From Gammaproteobacteria bacterium (lineage in GTDB: Bacteria; Pseudomonadota; Gammaproteobacteria; Competibacterales; Competibacteraceae), in contig JADLEK010000017.1 in the NCBI GenBank assembly GCA_020846135.1, positions 1 through 64,000 on the forward strand: 64,000 bases of DNA, in the 5' to 3' direction. The notes under the pieces are model-generated. The model was not told the origin of the DNA. It saw nothing but the letters and a program-made list of their open reading frames with translations, and searched no databases. A program made the position numbers and the translations under genes. Shown here in pieces: positions 44,455 to 55,617 of this stretch; the first letter of the stretch is position 1, and each line of letters starts with the position of its first letter.

Positions 44455-45918
44455 TCAGACGAGGCGTTTACGATCCGAAGAGGACGGAATAGCCATCGCT
44501 TCCCGGTATTTTGCCACCGTCCGCCGCGCAACCTGAATCCCTTCCTCGCCCAGCAGTTTGGCGATCTTTTCATCGCTGAGCGGCTTGCCGGGATTTTCCG
44601 CCTGAATCAACTTGCGGATCATGGCGCGAATGGCGGTGGAAGAACATTCGCCGCCGTCGCTGGTGCCGACGTGGCTGGAAAAGAAGAATTTCAGCTCATA
44701 GATGCCCCGCGGGGTGTGCATATATTTCTGGGTAGTCACCCGCGAGATGGTGGATTCGTGCAGGCCCAGTTCTTCGGCGATATCGCGCAGAATCAGCGGC
44801 TTCATCCATTCGTCGCCGCGCTCCAGGAAATCGCGCTGGCGTTCGACGATGCTGGTCGCTACCTTGAGCAGGGTCTGGTTGCGGTTTTGCAAGCTTTTCA
44901 GAAACCAGCGGGCTTCCTGCAAATGATTTTTGAGATAGGCCACATCGCTGTTTTCGCTGCTACGCCGGGCCAGCGCTGCATAACGGGCGTTAATCCGCAA
45001 TTTGGGCGAGCTTTCGGGATTGAGTTCAACCCGCCAAGTGTGACGCTGCCGGTGGATCAGCACATCCGGGATGATGTATTGCGGCGCGGTCGTGGAAAGT
45101 TGAGCGCCCGGATGCGGGTTGAGCGACTGAATCAGGCCGATAATCCCTTGCAACTGTTCACGGGACACTTTGAGCCGGCGCATCAGGCCGTTGAAGTCAT
45201 GATCGGCCAGCAGATCCAGATGCCGCTCCACCAGTTGGCGGGCTTCGGTCAGCCACGGGGTGTCTTCCGCGAATGCCTCCAGTTGCAGCAGCAGGCATTC
45301 GGCGGGGGTGCGAGCGCCAACGCCTTGCGGATCGAAGTGCTGCACCAGCTTCAGCACCGCTTCGGCTTCTTCCGGCGTGATCTCGAAGTCGGTCGACAAT
45401 CCCTCGCAGAGATCTTCCAGCGACAAAGTCAGGTAACCGGAATCGTCAATGGCGTCGATAATCGCGGTAGCGACCGCCATTTCCCGCTCGTTGAACGGAG
45501 TCAGCCGCATTTGCCAGTACAAGTGATCGCGCAACGATTCGCCTACGCCGGCATAGCGTTGGCTGGGATCCCAGTCGTCGTCCTCGCCGCGCGAGAAACT
45601 GGTCGCGCCGTCGGAAGATTCGTAGACATCTTCCCAGGCGCTATCCACTGGCAATTGATCGGGCAGGGTGTCGGTCTTTGCCGTGTTGAGTTCGATGGTA
45701 GAGCTGGTATCGACCGCAATCTGCGCGGCCTGCGTTTCCGGCTGCACGGGCAGATCCTGTAAATCGTCAGCCCGCTCCAGCATCAGGTTGGAATCCAGCA
45801 GGGTCTGTACTTCGATCTGTAACTCAAGGCTGGACAGTTGCAGGAGGCGGATCGCCTGCTGCAATTGGGGGGTCATGGCCAGTTGCTGACCCATGCGGAG
45901 TTGCAAGGACTGTTTCAT
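44455..45918 (-). CDS. rpoN: RNA polymerase sigma-54 factor
   Basis: A 487-residue sigma-54. Region I at the N-terminus (LQLRMGQQLAMTPQLQQAIRLLQLSSLEL, in pieces) is Gln/Leu-rich. An acidic region II follows, then the core-binding region, a helix-turn-helix (GLHESTISRVTTQKYMHTPRG, in pieces) and the RpoN box ARRTVAKYRE (464-473). It directs transcription from -24/-12 promoters with enhancer-binding activators. Position behind lptB and ahead of hpf and ptsN is the classic arrangement. Confidence 0.97.
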   Translation of the reverse strand: MKQSLQLRMGQQLAMTPQLQQAIRLLQLSSLELQIEVQTLLDSNLMLERADDLQDLPVQPETQAAQIAVDTSSTIELNTAKTDTLPDQLPVDSAWEDVYESSDGATSFSRGEDDDWDPSQRYAGVGESLRDHLYWQMRLTPFNEREMAVATAIIDAIDDSGYLTLSLEDLCEGLSTDFEITPEEAEAVLKLVQHFDPQGVGARTPAECLLLQLEAFAEDTPWLTEARQLVERHLDLLADHDFNGLMRRLKVSREQLQGIIGLIQSLNPHPGAQLSTTAPQYIIPDVLIHRQRHTWRVELNPESSPKLRINARYAALARRSSENSDVAYLKNHLQEARWFLKSLQNRNQTLLKVATSIVERQRDFLERGDEWMKPLILRDIAEELGLHESTISRVTTQKYMHTPRGIYELKFFFSSHVGTSDGGECSSTAIRAMIRKLIQAENPGKPLSDEKIAKLLGEEGIQVARRTVAKYREAMAIPSSSDRKRLV

Positions 45919-46019
45919 AAGCGATCAGGGGGTGCTGCGCGGCGTGGTAGCAGGGGTTACTGCTAATCCTAGCTGGTTTTCCGCTGGCTGGGTGGAGAAA
46001 TTGACGAAATCGCTGGGAT

Positions 46020-46745
46020 TCATAGCTGGAACGATTCGCCCAGATAGACCTGTCGAACCTGCTGATTGGCGAGGATCGCCGCCGGATCGCCCTCGGCGAT
46101 GACCCGTCCCTCATTAAGAATATAGGCGCGTTGGCAAATCCCCAGCGTTTCCCGGACATTGTGATCGGTGATCAGCACCCCGATCCGGCGTTCGCAGAGG
46201 TGGGCGATGATGCGCTGGATGTCGAGGACCGACAGCGGATCGACGCCGGCAAACGGCTCGTCGAGCAGGATGAACGCCGGATTAGCGGCCAGCGCGCGGG
46301 CGATCTCCACCCGCCGCCGTTCGCCGCCGGACAGGCTAATGCCCAAACTGTCGTGCAGGTGACCGACGTGTAGTTCATGCAGCAGTTCCTCGGCCAGCGG
46401 TCGACGGTCGGCTTTGGCGAGATCGCGGCGGGTTTCCAGAATCGCCAGCACATTGTCCAGGACTGACAGTTTTCGGAACACTGAGGGTTCCTGCGGCAGG
46501 TAGCTGACTCCGAGCCGGGCGCGGGCGTGCATCGGCAGGTGGGTCAGATCGCGGTCATCCAGCAGCACCCGGCCCTCGTCGCAATGAATCAGCCCGACCA
46601 TCATGTAAAAACAGGTGGTTTTACCGGCCCCGTTGGGTCCTAGCAACCCGACCACTTCACCACTAGCGACGGTCAAGGAGGCAGCGTCGACCACCGTCCG
46701 CTTGCGGTAATGCTTGACGATTTCCTTGGCGATCAGTTGCGCCAT
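46020..46745 (-). CDS. lptB: LPS export ATPase LptB
   Basis: A 241-residue ABC ATPase. It has Walker [18 protein letters not shown]-loop [14 protein letters not shown], signature [16 protein letters not shown], Walker [14 protein letters not shown] and the switch histidine in [11 protein letters not shown]. It powers the LptFG-LptC-LptA bridge that moves lipopolysaccharide to the outer membrane. lptFG is not in the window. It starts three bases after the lptA stop. Confidence 0.96.
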   Translation of the reverse strand: MAQLIAKEIVKHYRKRTVVDAASLTVASGEVVGLLGPNGAGKTTCFYMMVGLIHCDEGRVLLDDRDLTHLPMHARARLGVSYLPQEPSVFRKLSVLDNVLAILETRRDLAKADRRPLAEELLHELHVGHLHDSLGISLSGGERRRVEIARALAANPAFILLDEPFAGVDPLSVLDIQRIIAHLCERRIGVLITDHNVRETLGICQRAYILNEGRVIAEGDPAAILANQQVRQVYLGESFQL

Positions 46746-46748
46746 GAT

Positions 46749-47282
46749 TCAGGGCTTCTTGGCCGCTGCCGGCGGTTTGGGCGCGGCGGTTTGCGGCTGG
46801 ATGGTGAACTGGATGCGGCCATTGGTTCCCGCGCCCCGCGCTTTCACCCGATCCTCCTTGAGGTCATATTCAATCTGTTCGCCGGTGAATATATCCTGAC
46901 CCTGCACCAGGCGGGCATTGCCGCTCATGGTGACTTTAGCCCCGGCGACATCGTACTCAACCCGCTGGCTGGTCCCCTGCAATTCTGGTTTATCGGCGGC
47001 TTGTTTATAGCGCAGGTTGACCGGATTGCCGACCGCTTCCATTTTCTGAAAGTTGTTGTCCTTGACATGAATGGTCACGGTATCGGCGTTCAGGCGCATC
47101 GAACCCTGGGTAATGACGACGTTGCCTTCATAGACGCTCACCCCGGTTTTCTGATCGAGTTGCCCCCGGCTGGCTTCCAGTTGGATCGGTTGAGTCCGGT
47201 CTTCCGGCAAGCCGAAGGTCAGTGGCGATAGCAGCGCCATAGTCAGGGCCAGCAGTCCACAGTTAAGGCTTGGGTGGTTCAT
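46749..47282 (-). CDS. lptA: LPS transport periplasmic protein LptA
   Basis: A 177-residue periplasmic protein with an N-terminal signal peptide (about residues 1-25, ending near TFGLP). The OstA-type beta-jellyroll follows: PIQLEASRGQLDQKTGVSVYEGNVVITQGSMRL (in pieces) and GNARLVQGQDIFTGEQIEYDL. A short Lys/Pro/Ala tail ends it. It bridges inner and outer membranes for LPS. Its start overlaps lptC by 20 bases. Confidence 0.93.
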   Translation of the reverse strand: MNHPSLNCGLLALTMALLSPLTFGLPEDRTQPIQLEASRGQLDQKTGVSVYEGNVVITQGSMRLNADTVTIHVKDNNFQKMEAVGNPVNLRYKQAADKPELQGTSQRVEYDVAGAKVTMSGNARLVQGQDIFTGEQIEYDLKEDRVKARGAGTNGRIQFTIQPQTAAPKPPAAAKKP

Positions 47283-47856
47283 AACGACCTCTTACTTCAG
47301 AAAGCAATTCCAGCCGCTGTTGATCGAACCAGGCGCGCATCCCGACCGCGTTCATTTCCCCGCCAGGGGTGGCGATCTGGGCTGGCGCGGCGGTTTCAGC
47401 CTGCCGTTCGGCGGGACGAATCAGGACATCGCGCGTGGTCACCGTGACCGGCGATTTGCCACTGGCCGCGTCGCGATTCATCACCACCGCGCCATCCAGG
47501 CGCACCTGTTGCTGATCGGGCGTAATCCAGCCCTGTTCCGCCTGCAACCGCCATTCACGGGTTGCGCCGTCGGGCTGGTACCAATCGATGATCGGCTGGT
47601 GAATTTGCGTCCCGCGCTGGCCAGGCCACTGCTGCAATAACGGCGCTTCAATCACATACTCCCGCAATCCGGCCACATTCAGCCGCACGCCCCGGAACTT
47701 TTCGACCGTCAGCATCGGCGCCTGGCTTGCCGCCGGCTCCGGTTCCTGCAGCGATGATTCCACCCAGCGCAACAGGCCGTAGCTCAAGCCGGTCAAGGTT
47801 GCCAGACCGGCGATGCTCAGAACGCCGCGCAAGGTGAGGCCGGCAGGGGTTTTCAC
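47263..47856 (-). CDS. lptC: LPS export protein LptC
   Basis: A 197-residue bitopic protein with one N-terminal span (about residues 8-30), then a periplasmic domain with FRGVRLNVAGLREYVIEAPLLQQWP (in pieces), QPIIDWYQPDG and WRLQAEQGWITPDQQQVRLDGAVVMNRD (in pieces), typical of LptC. The C-terminus has AVGMRAWFDQQRLELLSEVRGRYEP (in pieces). It docks LptA to LptBFG. It overlaps kdsD by four bases, leaving no room for the kdsC gene usually found between them. Confidence 0.92.
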   Translation of the reverse strand: MKTPAGLTLRGVLSIAGLATLTGLSYGLLRWVESSLQEPEPAASQAPMLTVEKFRGVRLNVAGLREYVIEAPLLQQWPGQRGTQIHQPIIDWYQPDGATREWRLQAEQGWITPDQQQVRLDGAVVMNRDAASGKSPVTVTTRDVLIRPAERQAETAAPAQIATPGGEMNAVGMRAWFDQQRLELLSEVRGRYEPPKP

Positions 47857-48824
47857 AGGACGCCGGCGCGCAATAAATCATGCATGTTCAGGACGCCGGC
47901 TAGCTTGCCCGCAGAGTCTACCACCGGCAGCGCGTTGATCCGGTAGTGCTGCATCATTTGCAGCGCCTCGGCAGCCAGGGCGCTGGGGGCGATGGTCTTG
48001 CAGCGCGGGGTCATCACCTCGGCAACATGGGCAGCGTGGACATCGACCTGCCGATCCAGCGCCCGGCGCAGATCGCCATCGGTGAAGACGCCCAGCACCT
48101 GATCAGCCTCATCCACCACGATGGTCGTGCCAAGACCCTTGCGGCTCATCTCCAGCAAAGCGTCCCGAAGCAGATCATCCGGGGCGCTGCGCGGCATTTG
48201 CTCCCTGGTGTGCATCACGTCGGCAGTCAGCAGCAGTAGTCGCCGGCCCAGGCGTCCGCCGGGATGGGAGCGGGCGAAGTCTTCGGCGGTGAAACCCCGA
48301 GCTTCCAACAATGCCACGGCCAGCGCATCGCCCATCGCCAGGGTGGCGGTGGTGCTGGCGGTTGGCGCAAGGCCCAGCGGACAGGCTTCTTCGGCGACGC
48401 TGACATCGATGTGAACGTCAGCGGCTTTAGCCAGGGCTGATTCCGAATTGCCGGTCAGGGTGATCAGGGGAACGCCCAGGCGCTTGATCAGGGGTAACAG
48501 GGTGAGAATTTCGTCAGTTTCGCCGGAATTGGACAGGGCGAGAACCACATCCTGAGCGGTGATCATGCCCATATCGCCGTGACTGGCTTCCGCCGGGTGA
48601 ACGAAGAAAGCCGGCGCCCCGGTGCTGGCCAGCGTCGCGGCGATCTTGCCGCCGATATGACCCGACTTGCCAATGCCAAGCACCACGATCCGTCCGGTAC
48701 AGGCCAGCATCAGCTTGCAGGCTTCAACAAAGCGGTCGTCAATCCGGGTGGTCAGTTGGCTAACCGCCTGCGCTTCAATAGTCAGAACCTGAACGGCCAG
48801 TTGTTTCAGTTGGACGGGGTGCAT
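47853..48824 (-). CDS. kdsD: Arabinose-5-phosphate isomerase (KdsD)
   Basis: A 323-residue enzyme converting ribulose 5-phosphate to arabinose 5-phosphate, the first step to KDO for LPS. The N-terminal SIS domain has GIGKSGHIGGKIAATLASTG (20 residues), FVHPAEASHGDMGMI and LALSNSGETDEIL. The C-terminal half holds two CBS domains (from about residue 205). The start at 48824 gives the family N-terminus. No KDO-8-phosphate phosphatase (kdsC) adjoins it. Confidence 0.94.
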   Translation of the reverse strand: MHPVQLKQLAVQVLTIEAQAVSQLTTRIDDRFVEACKLMLACTGRIVVLGIGKSGHIGGKIAATLASTGAPAFFVHPAEASHGDMGMITAQDVVLALSNSGETDEILTLLPLIKRLGVPLITLTGNSESALAKAADVHIDVSVAEEACPLGLAPTASTTATLAMGDALAVALLEARGFTAEDFARSHPGGRLGRRLLLLTADVMHTREQMPRSAPDDLLRDALLEMSRKGLGTTIVVDEADQVLGVFTDGDLRRALDRQVDVHAAHVAEVMTPRCKTIAPSALAAEALQMMQHYRINALPVVDSAGKLAGVLNMHDLLRAGVL

Positions 48825-48846
48825 GGCGACCGAAATTGGTTGGGTG

Positions 48847-50166
48847 CTACGGGGATGAGTGGCGATCAAACGCGACCCGCAGTTCCGCTGACCGGGCATG
48901 AGCAGTCAAACCCTCGCCTCGAGCCAGGATCGACGCAGTGCGGCCCAAGGTCGTTGCGCCCGCCGGCGAGCAGTGGATCAGGCTGGTGCGTTTCTGGAAA
49001 TCGTAGACGCCCAGCGGCGAGGAAAACCGGGCGGTGCGCGATGTGGGCAAGACATGGTTAGGACCGGCGCAATAATCGCCCAGCGCCTCGGCGGTATAGC
49101 GACCCATGAAAATCGCTCCGGCGTGACGAATCAGTGGCAGCAAGGCTTCCGGGTTTTCTACCGACAGTTCCAGATGTTCCGGCGCAATGAAATTGACCAC
49201 GGCAGCAGCTTCAGTCAAATCCTGCACCTGAATCAGCGCCGCCCGCCGATTCAGCGAGGCGGCGATGATGCCCCGCCGTTCCATTCCGGGGAGCAACCGA
49301 TTAATGGACTCCTGAACCCGCTCCAGAAACGCCGCGTCCGGGCTGATCAGGATCGGCTGGGCGTCCTCATCGTGTTCGGCCTGCGAAAACAGATCCATCG
49401 CGATCCAGTCCGGGTCGGTCAGGCCATCGCAAACCACCAGGATTTCCGAGGGTCCGGCGATCATGTCAATACCGACCGTTCCGAACGCTTGCCGCTTGGC
49501 GGCGGCGACATAGATATTGCCCGGCCCGACGATCTTGTCTACTTGGGGAACGGTGGATGTGCCGTAAGCCAGCGCCGCGATGGCCTGCGCCCCGCCGATA
49601 CTGAACACCCGATTTACGCCCGCCACCGCAGCCGCCGCCAGCACCAGATCATTGAGTTCACCGCCTGGCGCGGGCGCGACCATGATGATTTCCGGCACTC
49701 CGGCGACCTTGGCCGGAATGGCGTTCATCAGCACCGACGAGGGATAAGCCGCTTTGCCACCGGGGACGTACAGCCCAACCCGATCCAGCGGCGTCACTTG
49801 CTGGCCCAGCACCGTGCCATCGGTTTCAGTGAACCGCCAGGATTCAAGTTTCTGGCGTTCGGCATAGGCGCGGATGCGGGTCGCAGCGGCGATCAGCGCG
49901 ACATGCTGAGCCGAGGGCAAGGCAGCGAGTGCTTCCTGCAATCGGTCAACAGGAATTTCCAGATCGGCAGCGCAAGCAGCATCCAGCCGGTCAAACCGGT
50001 AGGTATATTTCAACAGAGCGTCATCGCCGCGCTGGCGCACCTCGGTGAGAATTTCGCGCACAGTCACCGTGATCGCCTCGTCAGCAACACCTTCCCAGGC
50101 GGTTAATACTTCAAGACTCGACCAGAAATCAGGGTCAGCAGTATTCAGGCGTTGAAGGGTCGGCAT
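48847..50166 (-). CDS. hisD: Histidinol dehydrogenase
   Basis: A 439-residue NAD enzyme catalysing the last two steps of histidine synthesis. It has [25 protein letters not shown] (in pieces), [54 protein letters not shown] and IAPEHLEL. The Zn-binding Gln and His of SQAEHDE are present. I start at the ATG at 50166; an ATG four codons upstream is possible. A repeat copy lies between it and hisG. No hisC follows. Confidence 0.95.
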   Translation of the reverse strand: MPTLQRLNTADPDFWSSLEVLTAWEGVADEAITVTVREILTEVRQRGDDALLKYTYRFDRLDAACAADLEIPVDRLQEALAALPSAQHVALIAAATRIRAYAERQKLESWRFTETDGTVLGQQVTPLDRVGLYVPGGKAAYPSSVLMNAIPAKVAGVPEIIMVAPAPGGELNDLVLAAAAVAGVNRVFSIGGAQAIAALAYGTSTVPQVDKIVGPGNIYVAAAKRQAFGTVGIDMIAGPSEILVVCDGLTDPDWIAMDLFSQAEHDEDAQPILISPDAAFLERVQESINRLLPGMERRGIIAASLNRRAALIQVQDLTEAAAVVNFIAPEHLELSVENPEALLPLIRHAGAIFMGRYTAEALGDYCAGPNHVLPTSRTARFSSPLGVYDFQKRTSLIHCSPAGATTLGRTASILARGEGLTAHARSAELRVAFDRHSSP

Positions 50167-50195
50167 GGGCGGGTCCATGGAAAGTACAAAGGATT

Positions 50196-50220
50196 GGGCC
50201 ACGGAAAAACACGGAAAAAG
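50196..50220 (+). repeat. ACGGAA-type repeat copy, left of hisG
   Basis: GGGCCACGGAAAAACACGGA and five more bases (AAAAG). It is the inverted counterpart of the copy at 50896-50929 and fills most of the hisD-hisG gap. Confidence 0.7.
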
Positions 50221-50243
50221 AAAATAATTTAATTAAAAACAAA

Positions 50244-52532
<2,289 letters not shown>

Positions 52533-52533
<1 letters not shown>

Positions 52534-53141
52534 CAGCGACTCGCCTGCGCGTTGCGTTTCTGCAAGTCAGCGATCACTGTATCCAGACCGCTGCTGCGAA
52601 TCTGGCTGACGAAGGTGCTACGGTAATTGGTCACCAGACTGACCCCGTCCACGGTCACGTCATAGACTTTCCAGCCATCGCTGTTCAGATGCATGGTGTA
52701 GTTAATCGGGATCGGCGGACCGGTTCGCACCTGGGCTTCGGTTTTGACCGTCGCTTCGTTGTTAGCCGCCGGGTTCGCCGAGGGCAATATCCGAATTTCA
52801 TTATCCGAGTATTCCAGCAGGGCCTTGGCGTAGGTGCGAACCAGCAGGGTGCGAAATTCATCGGCGAACCGGCGGCGCTGCTCCGGAGTGGCCTGTTGCC
52901 AGTTTCGGCCCAGCACCCAGCGCGACATCAGCTCAAAGTCGAAATTCGGCAGCACGATTTGATCGACCAGCGTGTAAATCTGGCTGGAGTTCTGTCGCAG
53001 CGCATCGCGATTTTTCCGCAACGCCTCCAGCATCCGGGCCGAAGTATCCTGAATGACCTCCTGTGGCGACTGGACCGCCGCCCACAGCGGTCCATTGCCC
53101 AACAGCAACAGCAACAGTCCAAAAGCAATTATTTTCTTCAT
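52533..53141 (-). CDS. mlaC: Periplasmic phospholipid-binding protein MlaC
   Basis: A 202-residue periplasmic shuttle (Ttg2D family) with a signal peptide (about residues 1-22, ending LWAAV). The family features QSPQEVIQDTS, IVLPNFDFELMSRWVLGRNWQQATPEQRRRFADEFRTLLVRTY (in pieces) and the C-terminal VDGVSLVTNYRSTFVSQI are present. It carries phospholipids between MlaA and the MlaFEDB complex. The start at 53141 is fixed by the signal peptide. mlaA is not in the window. Confidence 0.94.
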
Positions 53142-53209
53142 GGCGTCTGAAACTCCCGCTAAAAATTCCTGGTTTTTCCGCATGTTCGGTGGATCACCGT
53201 CTTCAACGG

Positions 53210-53683
53210 CTACTTCTGCGGCGCATCGCCAGCGGCGGTGCTGGTCAACACCCGGCCGATCAGTTTTTCCAGCACCAGCGCCGACTGGGTCAGCCTGATG
53301 ACGCCGCCATCCTTCAGATAGTCGTCCATGCCGCCCGGTTCCAACCCCACATACTGCTCGCCCAACAGGCCCGAAGTCAGAATGCTGGCTCCCGAATCGG
53401 TCGGCAGTCGGTTATGGCGGGGATCAATGGACAGGGTGACCACTGCTTCATAACTCTGCGGGTCCAGATCAATCCCGACCACCCGGCCAATCCGCACCCC
53501 GCTCAGTGTGACCGGCGCCCGAACCTTCAAGCCGCCGATGTTTTCAAACCGGGCGGTAATCCGGTAGCCCTGGTCATTGCCGAGGCTGGTCAGATCGCTG
53601 GCCTTGAGCGCCAGGATCAAAAACGCCGCCACGCCCAGCGCGACGAACAGCCCGACCATCAGTTCCAGATTTTTTTGCCGCAT
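53210..53683 (-). CDS. mlaD: MCE-domain protein MlaD
   Basis: A 157-residue membrane-anchored MCE protein with one N-terminal span (about residues 7-26, LMVGLFVALGVAAFLILAL) and a periplasmic MCE domain: YRITARFENIGGLKVRAPVTLSGVRIGRV (in pieces) and LTSGLLGEQYVGLEPGG. It forms a hexameric lipid channel on MlaE. The start follows the mlaE stop by two bases. A GTG two codons upstream is an alternative. Confidence 0.95.
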   Translation of the reverse strand: MRQKNLELMVGLFVALGVAAFLILALKASDLTSLGNDQGYRITARFENIGGLKVRAPVTLSGVRIGRVVGIDLDPQSYEAVVTLSIDPRHNRLPTDSGASILTSGLLGEQYVGLEPGGMDDYLKDGGVIRLTQSALVLEKLIGRVLTSTAAGDAPQK

Positions 53684-53685
53684 GA

Positions 53686-54471
53686 TCACCAGACTCCAAA
53701 CATCAATGCCGTCAACAGGAAATCCCAGCCCAGCACCGCCAGCGAGGTAATGACCACAGTGCGGGTGGTGGCGAGGCTGACGCCTTCGGCGGTTGGCAAC
53801 GCCTCGTAACCTTCAAACAGCGCGACCCAGTTGGCCAGCAGCCCGAATACGGCGCTTTTGATCAGGACGCCGTTGCCGACATCGGCGAACAGTTCCACCT
53901 TGGCTTGCATCTGCGCCCAGAACGCGCCACCGTCTACGCCCAGTTGCACCACCGCGACCAGGTAGCCGCCCAGAATCCCGACCGCGGTGAAAATCCCGGT
54001 CAGGATCGGCACCGCCAGGCAACCGGCCAGGAAGCGCGGAGCCAGCACCCGTTCAAAGGGATCGACCGCCATCATCTGCATACTGGCGAGTTGCTCGGTA
54101 GCTTTCATCAGCCCGATCTCGGCGGTGAGCGCTGAGCCGGCCCGGCCTGCATAGAGCAGCGCGGTCAGCACCGGCCCCATTTCCCGGATCAACGACAGCG
54201 CCACCACGGTCCCCAGTGAGGAGGTTGCGCCGAAATCCACCAGGTTGGCGTAGCCTTGTAGCCCCAGCACCATCCCGACGAACAGCCCGGACACCAGAAT
54301 GATCGGCAGCGACAACACGCCGACGACGTACAGTTGCTTGATGAGCAGGCCGGGACGCCGGAACAGGAACCGCAGTGCGCCGAGCAGTCGCAGCAAAAAC
54401 AGGTTGGCGCGACCCAAGCGTGTCAGATTATGCAGAACGAAGCCGCCGATCCCGGTGAGCCAGGCGGTCAT
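53686..54471 (-). CDS. mlaE: Mla phospholipid ABC permease MlaE
   Basis: A 261-residue ABC permease of the MlaE/YrbE family. Spans begin near residue 45. Family blocks are [29 protein letters not shown] (in pieces), [32 protein letters not shown] (in pieces) and [14 protein letters not shown]. It pairs with MlaF and MlaD. Its ATG overlaps the mlaF stop by four bases. Confidence 0.96.
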   Translation of the reverse strand: MTAWLTGIGGFVLHNLTRLGRANLFLLRLLGALRFLFRRPGLLIKQLYVVGVLSLPIILVSGLFVGMVLGLQGYANLVDFGATSSLGTVVALSLIREMGPVLTALLYAGRAGSALTAEIGLMKATEQLASMQMMAVDPFERVLAPRFLAGCLAVPILTGIFTAVGILGGYLVAVVQLGVDGGAFWAQMQAKVELFADVGNGVLIKSAVFGLLANWVALFEGYEALPTAEGVSLATTRTVVITSLAVLGWDFLLTALMFGVW

Positions 54472-55310
54472 GCCGGCGTTTCTCCCAGCAGATCGGCGGC
54501 GTAAGGCGGGGCCGGGTAGTGGAACGACATCGGGCCATCCGGGTGGGCGTGCATGAATTGATCAACCCACGGCGAAGCGGAGCAGTCCAGTTCCTGCGGG
54601 GTGCCATGCTCCACCACCCGCCCGGCGGAAATCAGGTAGAGATAGTCGGCAATGGCGGCGGTTTCCTTGACATCATGCGAGACGATAATGCTGGTCAGGC
54701 CGAGGGCGTCGTTCAAGGTCCGAATCAGTTTGACCAGCACCGCCATGGAAATCGGGTCCTGACCGGCGAACGGTTCGTCATACAGGATCATCTGCGGGTC
54801 GAGGGCAATGGCGCGGGCCAGGGCGACCCGCCGGGCCATTCCGCCCGACAGTTGCGCCGGCATCAGGTCGCGCGCGCCACGCAGCCCAACCGCCTCCAGT
54901 TTCATCAGCACCAGCGTCCGAATCAGGGTTTCGGGCAGGCGGGTATGTTCACGCAAGGGGAAAGCGACATTCTCAAACACGCTGAGATCGGTGAACAGCG
55001 CGCCACTCTGGAACAGCATCCCCATCCGCTGCCGCAATTGGTAGAGTTCCTGCCGCTGCAGCGCATGAACGCAGATCCCATCCACTTCGACGCGCCCGGC
55101 TTCAGGCCGAAGCTGGCCGCTGATCAGTTGCAGCAGGGTAGTTTTTCCGGTGCCGCTTGGTCCCATGATCGCCGTGACTTTGCCTTGGGGAATATCCAGG
55201 TTGACCCGGTCGAAAATCAGCCGCTCGCCGCGATGGAACGACAAGTCGCGCACGGTGACTGCGATAACAGTTGGCGAAGATTCGGAGGAGGAAACGGGAG
55301 CAGAGGGCAT
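54468..55310 (-). CDS. mlaF: Mla phospholipid ABC ATPase MlaF
   Basis: A 280-residue ATPase. It has Walker [21 protein letters not shown] (20 residues), the [16 protein letters not shown] signature, Walker [14 protein letters not shown] and the switch His in [12 protein letters not shown]-terminal extension with [13 protein letters not shown] is typical of MlaF. It is the first gene of the 18.5 kb minus-strand run. Tandem 17-base repeats lie just upstream of its start. Confidence 0.96.
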   Translation of the reverse strand: MPSAPVSSSESSPTVIAVTVRDLSFHRGERLIFDRVNLDIPQGKVTAIMGPSGTGKTTLLQLISGQLRPEAGRVEVDGICVHALQRQELYQLRQRMGMLFQSGALFTDLSVFENVAFPLREHTRLPETLIRTLVLMKLEAVGLRGARDLMPAQLSGGMARRVALARAIALDPQMILYDEPFAGQDPISMAVLVKLIRTLNDALGLTSIIVSHDVKETAAIADYLYLISAGRVVEHGTPQELDCSASPWVDQFMHAHPDGPMSFHYPAPPYAADLLGETPA

Positions 55311-55617
55311 CCGGAAGGGGTCAGATCGTCAAAGGGGTCAGATCGTCAAGCAGCGCCGATACGGCGGAACAGGTTGGAAAGCCGGTTAGTTTCGGGTTTG
55401 AGGGCAGGCAAGTCAAATCGCGGTCACTCAAAAACCGGCAACCTTGGCAATTTCCGACTGGAACGTCTATCTTTTCCCATGCTCATACCGGTCGGTGATT
55501 ATCCGGCCGCTTTCGATCCGGGCAAGTTTATGCTGACGGCTGCGCGCGGGGCCGGCTGAACCCGATCCGGAACGGTTTTTCTTTTTTATTTCACTCACCG
55601 CGACAAAGGTTTAACTC
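55311..55617. other. Divergent intergenic region between mlaF and ppdK
   Basis: 307 bases. It holds the tandem repeat at 55315-55348 and an AT-rich stretch (55576-55594, mostly T) shortly before the ppdK Shine-Dalgarno sequence AAAGG (55606-55610). No small gene could be supported. Promoters for both flanking operons must lie here, but none is clear. Confidence 0.5.
55315..55348. repeat. Perfect tandem repeat, 2 x 17 bases
   Basis: AAGGGGTCAGATCGTCA occurs twice without a gap (55315-55331, 55332-55348), five bases upstream of the mlaF start on the opposite strand. It may be a chance slippage product or a regulatory site. Confidence 0.7.
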
